Below the pieces are notes generated by a model, which was given only the letters and a program-made list of their open reading frames with translations, searched no databases and was not told where the DNA came from. The position numbers were made by a program, and so were the translations under genes. Below are positions 1-11,999 of a stretch of 64,000 nt of DNA, one piece after another. Origin of the DNA: Rotaria sordida (lineage: Eukaryota > Rotifera > Eurotatoria > Philodinida > Philodinidae); assembly GCA_905250125.1 (NCBI GenBank), contig CAJNOL010000391.1, forward strand, positions 56,802 to 120,801, given 5' to 3'. Numbering within the stretch: position 1 is the first letter of the stretch; each line of letters begins with the position of its first letter.

Positions 1-945
1 AATTTTGTTTTTTTTATTTATTCATCTTCTATTTGGAGTTGTACCATGGTTTTATAACATCAGGACTTGATTTCCACTGCCAAAACAACTTTTAGATGAA
101 ACTCATTTGTTGAACTAACTTTGAGAGGCCAGTAGTGAGTTTTTCGACGAAGAAACAAGTTAGCAAAAAGATTTGAAATACATATAGTTCCACTCTTTTT
201 GGAATGCTAATTCACAATATCATATTAGTCCTCACTCAAATGTTTCTATATTGAAGTCTACTGGATATTAGCAAAAGAAAGGTCCACAATCTTCTTTCGA
301 GAACAATGTCCTTAGGACTTCATTCTGAGGCTAATGGTTTTTCCTCGATATTTTTATACCATTTTGAAATGCTTGAAAAGTGCTTCCGAATCATGTGATA
401 ATAGTCCGGTCGCTCATGAAATGGGTAGATAAAAAGTACTGATTATCATCAACAGTTGGATTCAATAAATAAGTGATGATTATTGACTATTTTAATCGTT
501 CTGTGTACAGCACAAATATGTGCTATATGACTAATTCTACTGGGAATTACTTTCGAAAGCCTTGTCTGAAAGGTTGACATAGAAGAAATCAAATTTCTTG
601 ACGGGTCAATTTCACGAGTTATCGACTTCCTCTTTTCATTCTCTTCATCGATTTACAACAATAAAAACAGAATGCATCGATTTCGTATTGATTCGTTTAT
701 TGTGAAGTATCAGCTTATGTTCATTAACAAATGTTTTCTCTTCAATCATCCGCTGATTATAGTTTCATATTCAAAGACTGTCATTTTCACTTCAGTGATA
801 AGTTTTAGAATATGATATACTTATCAATATAATACATAATTTGATGCAAGGTCATTTATTTCTTTGTTCGACTCACTTCAAACAGAATAGCAAACACTTG
901 AGAATAGTATCAATAATATATCAATATTTGTCCGGCATAGTCAAT

Positions 946-983
<38 letters not shown>

Positions 984-1212
984 GGTGAAAAAGCATGTCG
1001 TGAGTAAGAAAGAGAACAAGCGCAACATATTTAAAATTCAGATCAGTATGTGGTTAGTTCTTCATTTGTAAATACAGGAAAGAGAGAAACGAAACAAACA
1101 TGAAACGAAATCTTTGTCTCGTCCTTCACGATAGTAAAAAGAGGCAATTAACCACGAAAAACACGTATAAAAACCACAGTCACCAAACGGTGAATGGTTT
1201 TTTTGTAAAAAA
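1..1212. other. Non-coding region upstream of the intermediate filament gene
   Basis: I see no convincing coding exon here on either strand. The open frames are short and have no splice partners. The only clear structure is the (GA)n tract at 951-980. The last part presumably holds the promoter and 5' untranslated region of the gene starting at 1213, but no core promoter motif can be assigned. Confidence 0.5.
951..980. repeat. (GA)15 microsatellite
   Basis: This is a perfect run of alternating G and A, about 230 bp upstream of the intermediate filament start codon. GA tracts can bind GAGA-type factors in animals, but nothing else here supports a regulatory role. Confidence 0.9.
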
Positions 1213-3183
1213 ATGTCGTCTGATTCACGTATCGTCATTATGGACGAAAACAAGAAAAACGAGAATATCGTTGCGACATATCATCGTCGAGATGTACAAT
1301 TTGATTCAGCTCCTTCTTACACATCGTCATTAGTTGTACATCTTCGACAGCTTCAACAGGATTTTCAGACACAACATCAGCATGAGAAACATGCACTGAA
1401 TGAATTGAATGAACGGCTTCGTCATTTTATTGATCGTGTACAACACTTGGAAGCGCAAAATGCAAAATATATTACACAAATTGTTAATTTTCGACGAGCC
1501 AGATCTGATTCCAGTGGTGCAGATATTGAATGGAACGAACGTTATCTACATCTACAGTCTGATCTCATCGCGGCAAGCCATGGGAGTATTGATTGCGGAC
1601 TCGAAATCGAAATGTATCAATTACAAACTGCAATTTATCAGCAATTGATCGGTCTTGAACAAGAATGGAAAGATGATCGACGTTCAAAATTAGAACAAGA
1701 ACTTAATCAATCGTCGTTAACTTTAAATAGTGTACGTGCATCGAATTCAGAATTAGGACGAGAAGTGGAAAGTCTCTATGCCGCACGTAATGATACCTAT
1801 CAAAAATATTTGAGACTGACACAAGACTGGTCTCATATGAAGAGACAAAGCAAAGAATGGGCATTGAATATGCAATTGTTGAAGAATCAGATTGCATTTT
1901 ATAAGAATTTACGTTCACATTCGACAAGGTCAGTAAAATTCGTTTGTTATTGCTCTTTTGATCGGAGAACTTTTTTTCTGTATATTGAAGAGGATACACA
2001 TCAGTATCAGCGGGCACGTTTGATGTCAAGCAATTCTGGGCGTTGGAATTAGATAAAGTGATCAAAAAAATTCGCCGTGATTTTGAAGAATTATATAGTA
2101 TGTTTTATCGTGACATGATGGTGTTTTACAATACACAGTTGGAAGAAGTAAACAAAGAAGTTGAACAAGCATTGCGCTATCAGTCAACTGAAGTCGAGAC
2201 ATTCTCAGCAAGTCAACAGACACTACAGATCGAATACGAAAAAGTACAGAAAACTTATTCTTATGAAAGAGAAGTTATCATGCAATTGGAAGCCACACAC
2301 TGTAAGTGATTGTCAAGTTTTCTCTTTACTAAGTAACGGCTTCCTTTCTAGCTAAATTTGAATTGGAATTTCGATCAATTCAACAACAAAATGACGAGCA
2401 ATTAAACTTGCAAGCCAAAGATGTAGAAAGCTTACAGGAGAATCTCATGGTAATAGCCTATAATATTGAAGAAATGCGACGAAGGTTAGAAAGCTTCCTA
2501 CTGCTTAAGAATAAGCTACAATAATCTTACCGAATACTTTTAGAAAATTCAATCTGGAAGGTGAAATCATCGTCTATCGCAACTTGTTGGAGAGCTATGG
2601 TCTGCACGAGTACACAGTGCGTGAACCTTCTCCTGCACTAGTGGCAAGTACCTTGACAAGAAAATTCATTGTGAAAAGCCAAAAGAAGGGATCCATTGGC
2701 ATTCGTAAGTAAAGGAAATGGAAAAAGTAACAGCAAAAGAATCGATATTGTTATTTATTTTAGGAGAATGTCCACCTGATGGAGCATATATTAGCTTGCT
2801 GAATCATTCGTCGGAAAAAACCGTAGATATTTCAAGATGGGTGCTCAAACGACGTGTCGATGGAAGAACAGAACTTCGATATTCACTGCCTGATGGAATT
2901 CGACTTCAGCCAGCTAGTGAATTGAGAATTTATTCACAACAAGGTGCTGCTGTGGCTAAATCATTGAAAAGTTTTCGCACTGGTACTTCGGGACGCCAAG
3001 AACTAGTAAATAATGAAGTTGTTTCGTGGGGTATGTAATTGTGTGTACTTACGTGATGTAAGAATCTATCTCTAATATTGTTTAGGAGTTGGAAACTCGA
3101 CCGAAACATTTCTGCTCAATCAACATGGCGAAGAGAAAGCAATATTTTTACAGTCGATTGCAGCTACACCCGATAATTCCTAA
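1213..3183 (+). CDS. Cytoplasmic intermediate filament protein with lamin tail domain
   Basis: Six exons join in frame: 1213-1928, 1991-2301, 2352-2484, 2544-2704, 2764-3030 and 3086-3183, giving 561 residues. All five introns are 50-62 bp with GT..AG ends. The N-terminal head is followed by a rod that starts near residue 57. Its helix-initiation segment (LNERLRHFIDRVQHLE, residues 65-80) matches the intermediate-filament consensus. The rod closes near residue 400 with the helix-termination signature EGEIIVYRNLLE. A lamin tail domain (Ig-fold) spans about residues 440-550. The protein ends ATPDNS, so it has no CaaX prenylation box, and I see no nuclear localisation cluster after the rod. That argues for a cytoplasmic filament protein of the protostome type, not a nuclear lamin. 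It should assemble as coiled-coil dimers into filaments. A polyadenylation signal AATAAA lies at 3310. Confidence 0.9.
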
Positions 3184-3189
3184 TTTATA

Positions 3190-4255
3190 CTGACCATGAA
3201 AGCTCAAGGAATCCATGACTATTAAGAACTACAATAATTTCATCTATCCGCTGCTTCTTTCTAACCTCATAGAGTATTTTATCATTATTCTTTAGTCTTG
3301 CATAAAGCTAATAAACATGAAAGAAAATGTTAAATGCATGTATTTGATACTGAGACATATTCACGTAACACTTCATATTGATCTCAATATTTTTTTAGAC
3401 ACACAGTTCCTATTTTTTTTCAGTTTAAAATTTTTGAGTTCATCAAATAACCGTACCCTATGAAGTAGAAAATGAATTATAGAGAATAGAATACGATGTT
3501 CTAGGAATCCTCATATGAATTCGACGATGAATTTCTAATTTTCTGAAAATATTATATTAAAGAAGATATAAATTAAGAGTCTAATTTTCTAAGTGAAAAA
3601 TCAAAAGTGAATTCGTATAGAATTTAGCGACTAAGAGTATTTTCGATAAATTTGAAAAGCAATTTTTCTTTTCATTTCATATTTTCATGTCTTTTATTTA
3701 TTGCATTTACGTTCAAATTATACATTATGAAAAAAAACGAAAAAGTTGCAATTAGTAAAAAAAAATCAACAGTTCAAAAACTACTAACAATAGAAAACAA
3801 ATGTTAACAACATTTGAAAACAGTATACAGAAATAACTATATCGTATACTTGATTCACACAGTTTTAGAAGTTCTGGATTACGTACAATTATACTTAGAA
3901 AAAAAATCCTTTCATAGTGTTTTGTTGTTCAATTTATACTCATTTGAAAATTGTTTTCCAGCTCATGATCAAGAACATAAACATTTTTTTAATGATAAGT
4001 CATTCAAGATCTCTCACGTAGCTCATACTTTTGCTGGATATTCTATGCTGAATGTTTCGTACAATTCAATTAAAACAGTCATAGATTCAGCTTGTGAATT
4101 CATAATAAGCGTATTGTATTCAATAACAATGGAGTCATTTTTAATATTGTTACTTTTTTGCACTTGTATGATTCAATGGGCATTGATATGTTCCTAAAAA
4201 TGAATAACAATAAGTTTAAGCAGTGAGAACCAAACAATAACTTAAAAGTTCAACA
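3190..4255. other. Gene-free AT-rich stretch
   Basis: This stretch holds the 3' untranslated region of the filament gene (AATAAA at 3310-3315) and then AT-rich sequence. The open frame at 3814-4197 (127 codons) has no recognisable domain, and no splice context or codon pattern like the real exons nearby. I see nothing else in it. Confidence 0.4.
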
Positions 4256-4261
4256 AAACTA

Positions 4262-5194
4262 CTCACATGGTTCAATAACAACTTTTTGAAGTGTTCGCAA
4301 CGTTTCATAATCAAGTATTCCAATATTAAAAATGGTTCTTCCTCTAAAATAAAGAGAAAAAAAAATCAACTAAATTCAATAAAATGTTTTACCTTCATCA
4401 ATATTTTCTTTTCGTTGTTGATTCAAATATTTGACTAATTGTTTAAGGCTTAATTTTAATGCTTGAATAATACCTCCATTAAATGGGTCATATTGAAGGT
4501 TAATTTTATGAATGGTTTGTTGATAAAGAAATAAATACATAAAGAATAAATCAATATATACACTCTTTAATATTCACTAAGTTTGTCACTGACAGAGCTG
4601 AATATAACTCGACAATTTCTTTGACTGATTTCATCTCCTGCACAAGGCGTTAACGATGGGGATATGTTATATCAATTTTAGTTTTACCTTGACTGAATTC
4701 ATAACTTCTTGTACTAATTAAAACACATGTTGATTCTGTATATTGAGCCAATTGCATCAAAAATTCTTCTAAATATTTATTTTCTTTGACTACATATTTC
4801 TAAAAAGACAAAAAAATTCTCAAAGAACAAAATAATAGTTCGATTCTTACTTGATAAGATACCAATTCAACCTTTACAAATTTTAATTCTCGTCCTGACA
4901 TCTGGTGTCATATGATTGATGTTTTTTCATCAAAACTTCATTTGAACAACCGCATACTTATCGATCAAAGGAGAATTGTTGTTTCAATACTGATGCCAAT
5001 AGAATCTAAATGACAAAAAAGTTAAATAACGATAACAAAAGTATATGACTTTATACCAAGCATATCATATCTTCACCAAATATTTTGCAAAATGCTGAAT
5101 ATTTATTTCTCATACTAACTACCATTCGATCAAATGCGAAAGATGTTAGATAAAAATCAGTGCCGTAAGTATTTATTACATCATCCCGAATCAT
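4262..5194 (-). pseudogene. Unrecognised multi-exon gene, probably decayed
   Basis: On the minus strand several protein-like blocks are separated by short introns. The first block runs from the ATG at 5194 to 5057 (46 codons, starting MIRDDVINTYG) with a good GTATAA donor. It is followed by 5005-4958. Further blocks lie near 4905-4850 (contains MSGRELKFVKVEL), 4802-4690 (KYVVKENKYLEEF...), 4640-4570 (DEISQRNCRVIFSS...), 4530-4395 and 4348-4262. Most junctions keep frame, but the second block ends in an in-frame TAA and another TAA follows SDKLSEY, so the copy is either damaged or I have misplaced splice sites. The blocks have no family signature I recognise. The evidence for coding is the run of frame-consistent, non-repetitive peptides bounded by GT..AG. 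Confidence 0.35.
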
Positions 5195-6009
5195 TTTAAC
5201 TTATCGTTGTTTCTTTCTGTATCCTGCTCCAAATTCAGCCGATAATCAACTTTCAGCAGCTAATTCAAATGCTTTCTCAAAATCTTGGAAGCATATAATT
5301 CAATGGAAATTTTCATTTCAATTCAGATATTATTGAACTTATTGAAGAATTATTTGATGGTTGATGGATCATTTTGTTAGATGATACATAGTAACGCGAA
5401 ATCTCAAAACCATGATTGATGCTAAAGTCAATGCATTTGGATATTTTTTTTTGAAAAACACTAGAGTCGTACAGATGCAGAAGGGAATTGAGTTCAGAAA
5501 AGTGAAAAAATAAAAGCTTCAATGTCTCGTACATCTTTCCATTCAATCCTCTTAGAATTGGTTAGAATAAGTCAATGGAACCATTTATTTTGACTATTCT
5601 AGAGAAATTAATAGCATATCTTTTTACAAAAAAAATTGAAGTTTTTATGATTTGTCTGTACACATAGACAATACCTCTCAAAATTATTCGATAAGGTTTA
5701 TTTTCAACTTTTTTTTTCGTTGATGTAAACGTCAATAAGAATTTTACTATAAGTGACTTGAGTAGAGGATTCTATTTTCAACAAGAACTTTTGAAGATGA
5801 AAATGATTGCTAGTTTCCTAAACATATAGTCTCTAAAAAATCAAGAAAAATAAGTTTTTTTCAATCATAGAATCCGCCAATAGAGTGTACAATTCTCTAC
5901 ACAATGAAAGACCTTTCAGTTCTCTAAGGGAGTTTTTGTCCAAATGCATCAATCTTACGAAAGGCACAGAAATAGTCGTTCTCTGAGACATAACAGAGGA
6001 AATTATTTT

Positions 6010-6950
6010 TGTATCTTCTGTTACTACTGACGACAAAACGCTTGCGAAAGGTATTTTCGATCTAAAACATCGAGAATACAATCAAAAAGAATTTTCTTGG
6101 ATGTATTTAGATAGCGCTAGAAAAGCTGTACAAAATGATAATAAAATGTTAATATGATGGTAGAACATGCGAATATACTGTTTGAGTCTTTTTGATACAT
6201 GATTGAACAACATTCAATGACAAGTTACTGCAGGATGAATAAAAATATTTTTCCAGAGAGTAATGCTTTGATTTTAAATGGAGGCAATAGCAAATTTTAT
6301 ATTAAATGGAAGCGCGTCAAAAACGGGTTTTATCGGTATCAAATGGTAAGGGTTCTACAAAACTTCTTGTATCAAATATAACAAATCTCTAGAAACAGGG
6401 TGCATAAAAATGGTTTTTACGGGAGTGATGCTGTGATTTTAAATATGGTCAATGATAAATTTTATATCAAATGAAAGCACGTCAAAAATAGGATTTATCA
6501 GTATTAAATGGTAAGGATTCTGTCAATCTTTTTATATCAAACATAGTTAATTTCTAGAAATTTGTTATATTTTATATTAAAAGATTGACAGAACACTTAT
6601 TATTTAATACTGATATATCCCATTTTTGACGCGCTTCCATTTAATATAAAATTTTCTACTGACTCTATTTAAAATCACAGCATTACTCTCTGGAAAAATA
6701 TTTTATCCATCCTGTAGTAATTTGTCATAAAATATTGTTCGATCATGTATCAAAAAGACTCAAACAGTATATTCGCATGTTCTACCTTCATATTAACATT
6801 TTATTACCACTTTGTACAGCTTTTCTTGCGCTATCTAAATATATCCAAGAAAATTCTTTTTGATTGTATTCTCGATGTTTTAGATCGAAAATACCATTCG
6901 CAAGCGTTTTGTCGTCGGTACAAATCTAGTCGTATCAAAACTAGAATCAA
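6010..6950. repeat. Long inverted repeat (foldback-type element)
   Basis: The left arm (about 6024-6400) reappears as its reverse complement at about 6555-6925. A clear anchor is ACGCTTGCGAAAGGTATTTT at 6040 against its complement near 6890. A third, direct and more diverged copy of the inner arm lies between them (about 6395-6560). Arms are imperfect, with scattered substitutions. The outer flank of the right arm (6918-7065), read on the minus strand, encodes an acidic peptide (DHDDDEEFSDFENKNIDSS), which resembles piggyBac transposase N-termini. Parentage by a piggyBac-like element is therefore possible but unproven. Confidence 0.75.
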
Positions 6951-7685
6951 TATTTTTATTTTCAAAATCACTGAACTCTTCATCGTCATCATGATCAAGA
7001 GCCATATCTGATTCGATTTCGTATCGATGGTCTGTCTCTTCAATTTCAGGCTAGCAGTTTTGCAATCCTCGTAGAATTAATCATCGTTCTCGTTACATGC
7101 TGAAGTAAAAGAGGAAATATCAAAATATCAAACGACGAAGACTCGCATGAATCACGTAGTGATACAACGTACTTTTGGGCATCACAATAGCCATAATGCA
7201 ATCTCTGTTATCAGACATAATAGAACGTGATAAAACGTGTAGAATACACGTTTCTCTTTCTTTCTCACGTTTGGACTGATGTGTCAATAAAAATGCTTTG
7301 ATTTACGAAAAAATTATCATGCCATACAAAGATGAATTAAATATTTGAAAATTTCAGAATAATATGTTGATGATCGCATAAATTTATCAGAACATTTCTA
7401 GCTTGTAGTACCTTTTAGTTTGTTATATATGATCAAAATCGGTGTATTATCTAAGAACTTGAAAATTTAATTTCTCAGAACAGAAAGGCCATAGGTCCGA
7501 ATCGTTTTGGAGTTTATTCTAGTCTAGAGGTACCCCTCTGTATGTCTACAGAATGAGCTCAAAAGTAGCGAATGACTTCGGGTATTTTCCTCGTAAGACA
7601 TAAATCTATTATGTTATGAAGATGAACATTTTAACGCTTCATTTTCGCGTATAATTTCATGTCTTTATTGTTCTATCTGAAATAT

Positions 7686-8261
7686 TCATGAAGGAACGTC
7701 TTTATGCCAATCCCATACTAGGATATACCATATTTCATCCGTCATTTCATCATGAAACGTATGTATTGATGCAAAGCCGGCGTTAGCATGCGCACGAAGC
7801 GAGCGCGGATTCCTACTGGAAATGCTTGTAATGAGTAGCCGATATCGATCGCCGTATATTTCACGATGTTTATATAACATTCTTGTCAGTATCTTCTGTC
7901 CTCGAAAACCAATGGCTACACATGATTGACCCATGACGTAATAAGCATAATCTCGAAGTGGTTTATCCTCGTAATTTAGTATATTAATCATTGAGAATAA
8001 AGTATGAAGTTCCGGTACTTCTTCTGCAAACTCAGGTAACATCGAGAGTGCATATCCAACTACTTTGGAAGTGGCATCTTTAGCAATGATGCTCGGCATC
8101 TTCAGATTCATTCTCTGAAGAACATCATGTCGATGCTGAACAGTAACAAAACCTTCGGAGGCTTGCATCTCGGTTGGAATGTTTTTTGTGAGATTAGCTT
8201 GTTGAAGGGCCATAATCTCCAGTATGTCGGTCTCACTCTGAACAGTTGTGATAGATACCAT
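7686..8261 (-). CDS. GNAT-family N-acetyltransferase, bacterial-type
   Basis: This is a single exon of 191 residues. The frame stays open further upstream, but the first ATG is at 8261. Starting there gives MVSITTVQSETDILEIM, the normal first strand and helix of a GNAT fold, so I chose it over the upstream TTG. The acetyl-CoA binding motif A is seen at about residues 108-128 (VMGQSCVAIGFRGQ), and the later RNPRSLRAHANAGF segment (150-163) is the usual motif-B region ending in a Gly-Phe turn. The protein should transfer an acetyl group from acetyl-CoA to an amine; the substrate cannot be predicted. The layout (LQQANLTKN.., SEGFVTVQH, C-terminal WDW) is what I know from Bacteroidetes-like bacterial GNATs. 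It has no intron, unlike its neighbours. A likely polyadenylation signal lies on the minus strand near 7668-7663. Horizontal acquisition is inferred, not shown. Confidence 0.82.
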   Translation of the reverse strand: MVSITTVQSETDILEIMALQQANLTKNIPTEMQASEGFVTVQHRHDVLQRMNLKMPSIIAKDATSKVVGYALSMLPEFAEEVPELHTLFSMINILNYEDKPLRDYAYYVMGQSCVAIGFRGQKILTRMLYKHREIYGDRYRLLITSISSRNPRSLRAHANAGFASIHTFHDEMTDEIWYILVWDWHKDVPS

Positions 8262-8901
8262 TGAATAAAACAGAATGAACGATATGAAAGTATTCAATTG
8301 AATTATTGCCAAGTAAACTATTGGAAGAAAATGAATAGAAACGAATAATCAGTTCGAATGGCCCCTAAAAAAAAACGAAAATAACGATTTAGTAGCGATG
8401 TAACAACACAGCCTTATCATTTTAGTATGATGTTCTTATCAGTCATTGACTTTGCTTTCATTACATTTACGTAGTCATCATAGCTGCATTACGTTTAATA
8501 GAATCAAAAGATGAGGCCCAGGTGTAAAACGTCATCACAGTATATTTCGTTATTTGAGCATGACTTAGCAATATTGATTGGACCAACAAAGGAATCATAG
8601 TGTATCGATGAAAATATTCTGCTCGAGGGTATGGGTGTAAGAGAGTAAGCACAAAGGCAAAAATAAAAAAGTAAAACAAATCATAAAAATTCAGAAATTT
8701 CAGAAGAAGCAAGTAAGCGAAATAGAGAAGAGCAAAAGGAGCGAAGGAGGTTGCTCCTAAGTATTTTAAGGACAAAAAACAAGAAAACAGAGAAGCAAAA
8801 AAAGAAAAAAGGAAAAACAAAAGAAAAGAAAGAATGAAAGGAGAAGGAATCTGCATACAGAGGAAGCCTTTCGATGATAAAGTTCGAAATCGGATCATAA
8901 C

Positions 8902-9725
8902 CTACTGATTTTTCGGTTTAAGAAAGCGAATTAACCGGCTGATTTCTTCAGTACTTGTTTTCTCTATTTGTTCATTAGAATTTGATAATATCCTCAATAT
9001 TTCATTCAATTCGTTGTCAATTTTTACTTCATGTGCATTTGAACAATCGATCGAGAGTTTCAGAAACTGCTCGATGTAATACTTATGTAATTTTTTCCTA
9101 ATTTCATCCTGTTCTGATAGTACTTTATTAGCATTTAATAGTTTATCGCATGGTTTTCTGCGTGATTTATAGATACGACCAAAACATTTTATCTTTGTAA
9201 CCGTATGTCTGTTGAATTGTAATAAAAAAAAATCTTCTCATTGAACCGCTTTATACTTTTCTATTTCACTTTTTATTTCTTCACATAAGATGGCTCTTTG
9301 ACATAGATGATAGTATTCTGACTTCTTTTAATTTCTCGATAATATGATGACGTAATGTTGGTCTGTATTTCTCGATCAACCGTAACGACTAAGATTCAGA
9401 TTATAATCGAATAAAAACGGTATCATTACGATTTGTTGTTGATGAAGAAATAATACTTGTTGATCCAATATCTTCCATTTTTTAGCATGGGTATACTACA
9501 CGAATAGCATATTCATATAAAACAAGATATACGTCAATGAAGATAACAATTCTTTATGATTGAGTATTATTACTTAATTGGTTCAGAGTCTTTCATCACT
9601 ATTTAGCATAGGATCAAGATTCACTTTTTTTATTATTTGCTTGACTTCCTTATGATTTGATAAGAAGTGTTCAATCTCATCAAAATCGAAAGAGATCGTA
9701 TTCAACGATGATGAATTAGAATGAG
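8902..9725 (-). CDS. Unrecognised gene, 3' exon plus probable upstream exons
   Basis: The firmest part is the exon 9208-8902, which opens after a polypyrimidine tract and CAG and runs 102 codons to a TAG. It includes the peptides KIKCFGRIYKSRRKPCDKLL and EEISRLIRFLKPKNQ, rich in Lys, Glu and Leu and probably helical. Upstream on the same strand, about 9715-9590 encodes a frame starting DDTHSNSSSLNTISFDFDEI that keeps open for about 50 codons. Shorter pieces near 9375-9245 (for example YHLCQRAILCEEIKSEIEKY) could be the exon between them. I could not place all splice sites or the start codon. No domain is recognised. Confidence 0.4.
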
Positions 9726-9729
9726 TATC

Positions 9730-11118
9730 ATCTACATATCTGTAGTGAAATCATCACTAACTAGTAGAATTACATAGATGACAAATGTTCTGAAAGATTC
9801 ATGTTTGGATTTAGCAAACGATTTAAAATGACATCTTATTTTAAAAAATGTTACTACGACATACTATTTCACCCGTACCCTGAAGACAGAACGTCAAGGC
9901 ATCAGGGTATCCTATATTGATGATGGTCTCTGGTACGTCTAGCAATAAATAAAGAAAGAAAGAAAGAAAGAAATCTCTCGACGTAGTACTATAAAGTGGT
10001 TCACACAACATTAAAAATCTGCACACGATTCTTGATCGCGCATCCTGTATTTTTTCTGACTCAATGTAAGAAAGGTTATAAATCAAAAGTGAATCATAAT
10101 CTTCGTGAAGTTGAAACAAATTTTATTGTTATCATTATTATAGCTTGATCGATGTCTTTCTTTTTTTTTTGTTCACATCTCATTATTAATTGCGTCACTA
10201 CGTGACACATTCAGAAAAACAATATCGGATATATTATTCTTAGATGGATAATAAATATCTCTGAAAGTCAAGTTTGCGTTATACTCCAATTGCTTTTTTT
10301 TTAATTTCACTGTTAACAGATTGGCAACTCACACAGAAGAATCATTTCAAAAATAAAATTTTCTTTTTATCACAGAGAAGAATCGTTTTAAATAGAAAAA
10401 TCAAATGATCATGATAATTTTGAAATCATATAGAATAAGTTGCTTAGTTTCTTTCTATTGAGTGAAATGTCATTTTCATGAAACACAGTTTCGATCAAAT
10501 CTAACTTAATCCGAAAAAAAAATCAACCTTATCGGTCAGTAAAGCTCTACTCTAATCAAAAACATGTCAGAGAGGTTTCCATCCAAAGCAAATCACTTCC
10601 ATTACGCTATGAATAAGATATGATTTAACATGATATTCTATTTGAATTCATGTTGTCTTGTCATTATAATCATGCAGAACATCTATTTAGCAGTTAGACA
10701 GTAACTTTCTTGTAACTATATTATTCTAGACAAAAATAAATTTGAGTTTTGAAGCATCTTCTTATTCAGCATAATGTTTACATTATCGAAACTCTTATTT
10801 TACTAAAAACGAGTAGGTGTTCATCGTATGAAATATAATGCATTAATTAAAATTTTTTTCTCGATATGTGTACTCAATAATTTTACTTTATAAATAAATG
10901 ATCTAGATATCGAAGAGTTATTCAAGTTCAATTTATACTTTAAAAGTAAAAGAAGAATTTTACTTGTTTGAAATTTGTCTTTCAAATTCATCGTGAATAT
11001 TTATTTAAAAAAGAAAACAGAACTAAGAGAAGCATAGGAAACTTTCATGAGGGATTAAATGAAAAGAAGAAAAAAGAAGAGTCAATTTGTCATTTCAAAA
11101 AAAAAATCACCGATCATG
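9730..11118. other. Gene-free AT-rich stretch
   Basis: No exon can be supported. The minus-strand open frame 9841-10119 has neither an acceptable splice context nor a recognisable domain. Short homopolymer tracts and an AAAG run near 9955-9970 are the only repeats. A likely polyadenylation signal for the gene at 11119-11611 lies near 11000 on the minus strand. Confidence 0.35.
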
Positions 11119-11611
11119 TTATTTGATCAATAACAGACCGATAAATGCCGGAATCACTATGAAAATGAAGCTCGCTTTGCCCATCGACGCTTCGTTACAC
11201 AGATCCGTTGCACAGCAATAAAGGTAAGAGGTTATACCACTCTGTAGATTACTTCCCTCAGTACAGAGTCCTGTAGCCAAGTAGTGACGCGTTATAGCAT
11301 TGGTATTGCTAGTAACTACTGTTTTCTACAAAGAAAACAAATTAAAATTTTACAAGAACATTAAAAAAATGCATACTGTACAATAAACAGCACTTGTATT
11401 GGATGTTGTTGTTATCACTCCACTACCTTGTGTATTAAATGATGGACCACATCCATCCGTACCCATAACACAAGAATAGCAATTGATAGCATTAATCCTT
11501 TGTTGTACAACTAAATAATTTTTATCGGAAGAATTATTTGAGTTACTTAAAAAAAAAATTGAATTTACCAAGAAAAATCAAACAATAAAGAGCAATAATG
11601 ATTGAATTCAT
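11119..11611 (-). CDS. Ly6/uPAR (three-finger) domain protein, probably GPI-anchored
   Basis: Three exons join in frame: 11611-11569, 11510-11377 and 11325-11119, giving 127 residues. The introns are 58 and 51 bp. Residues 1-23 form a signal peptide (MNSIIIALYCLIFLV...). The mature part has eight cysteines (25, 28, 35, 58, 80, 96, 97, 102), beginning CYSC and ending in the diagnostic CC-x4-CN of LU domains. Residues 111-126 are a hydrophobic C-terminus after a small-residue stretch (NEASMGKAS), fitting a GPI-attachment signal. The product is therefore expected on the outer cell surface. Ligand and role cannot be told; the family includes receptors, toxin-like modulators and adhesion proteins. 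The first intron is required: without it the signal peptide is out of frame. Confidence 0.85.
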
Positions 11612-11999
11612 GATCGTCTTTTTTCTTCTTTGTCGAAGAGAAATGAAGTTTGTCGGTTATAACAAAGAATTAAATGAGAATCTGCCAGTAAGTTAGTCTA
11701 ACTTATAGTCAACCGTTACTAAGCTATTGTTGACAGGAAACATTTTCGGACGAAAAAAATACGGAGAAATCTTTCATGTCATAAACGTTAATTACTTTTT
11801 TTTTCTCCAATAAATATTTTATCCAATACTCATATTGCTATTTGATTTTCATGCATGGTATTGTGATGTCAATGAAATTGGAATAACAGGAAAATAAAAG
11901 AAAAATAAGACATTAGATTTTTTTGAATATGAAATGAATGACTTTGATTTATAACATGCAATATTTAAACTTCATCGTTTAGATTATTTCTTTGAAAAA

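Noticed and set aside
3814..4197. 127-codon plus-strand frame
   Set aside because: AT-rich, no domain, no homologous pattern; base composition equals the surrounding non-coding DNA.
8467..8898. 143-codon minus-strand frame with many Phe and Leu, looking like a membrane protein
   Set aside because: The plus strand is a purine-rich A/G tract here, so the complement automatically encodes Phe/Leu/Ser. No splice context or known family.
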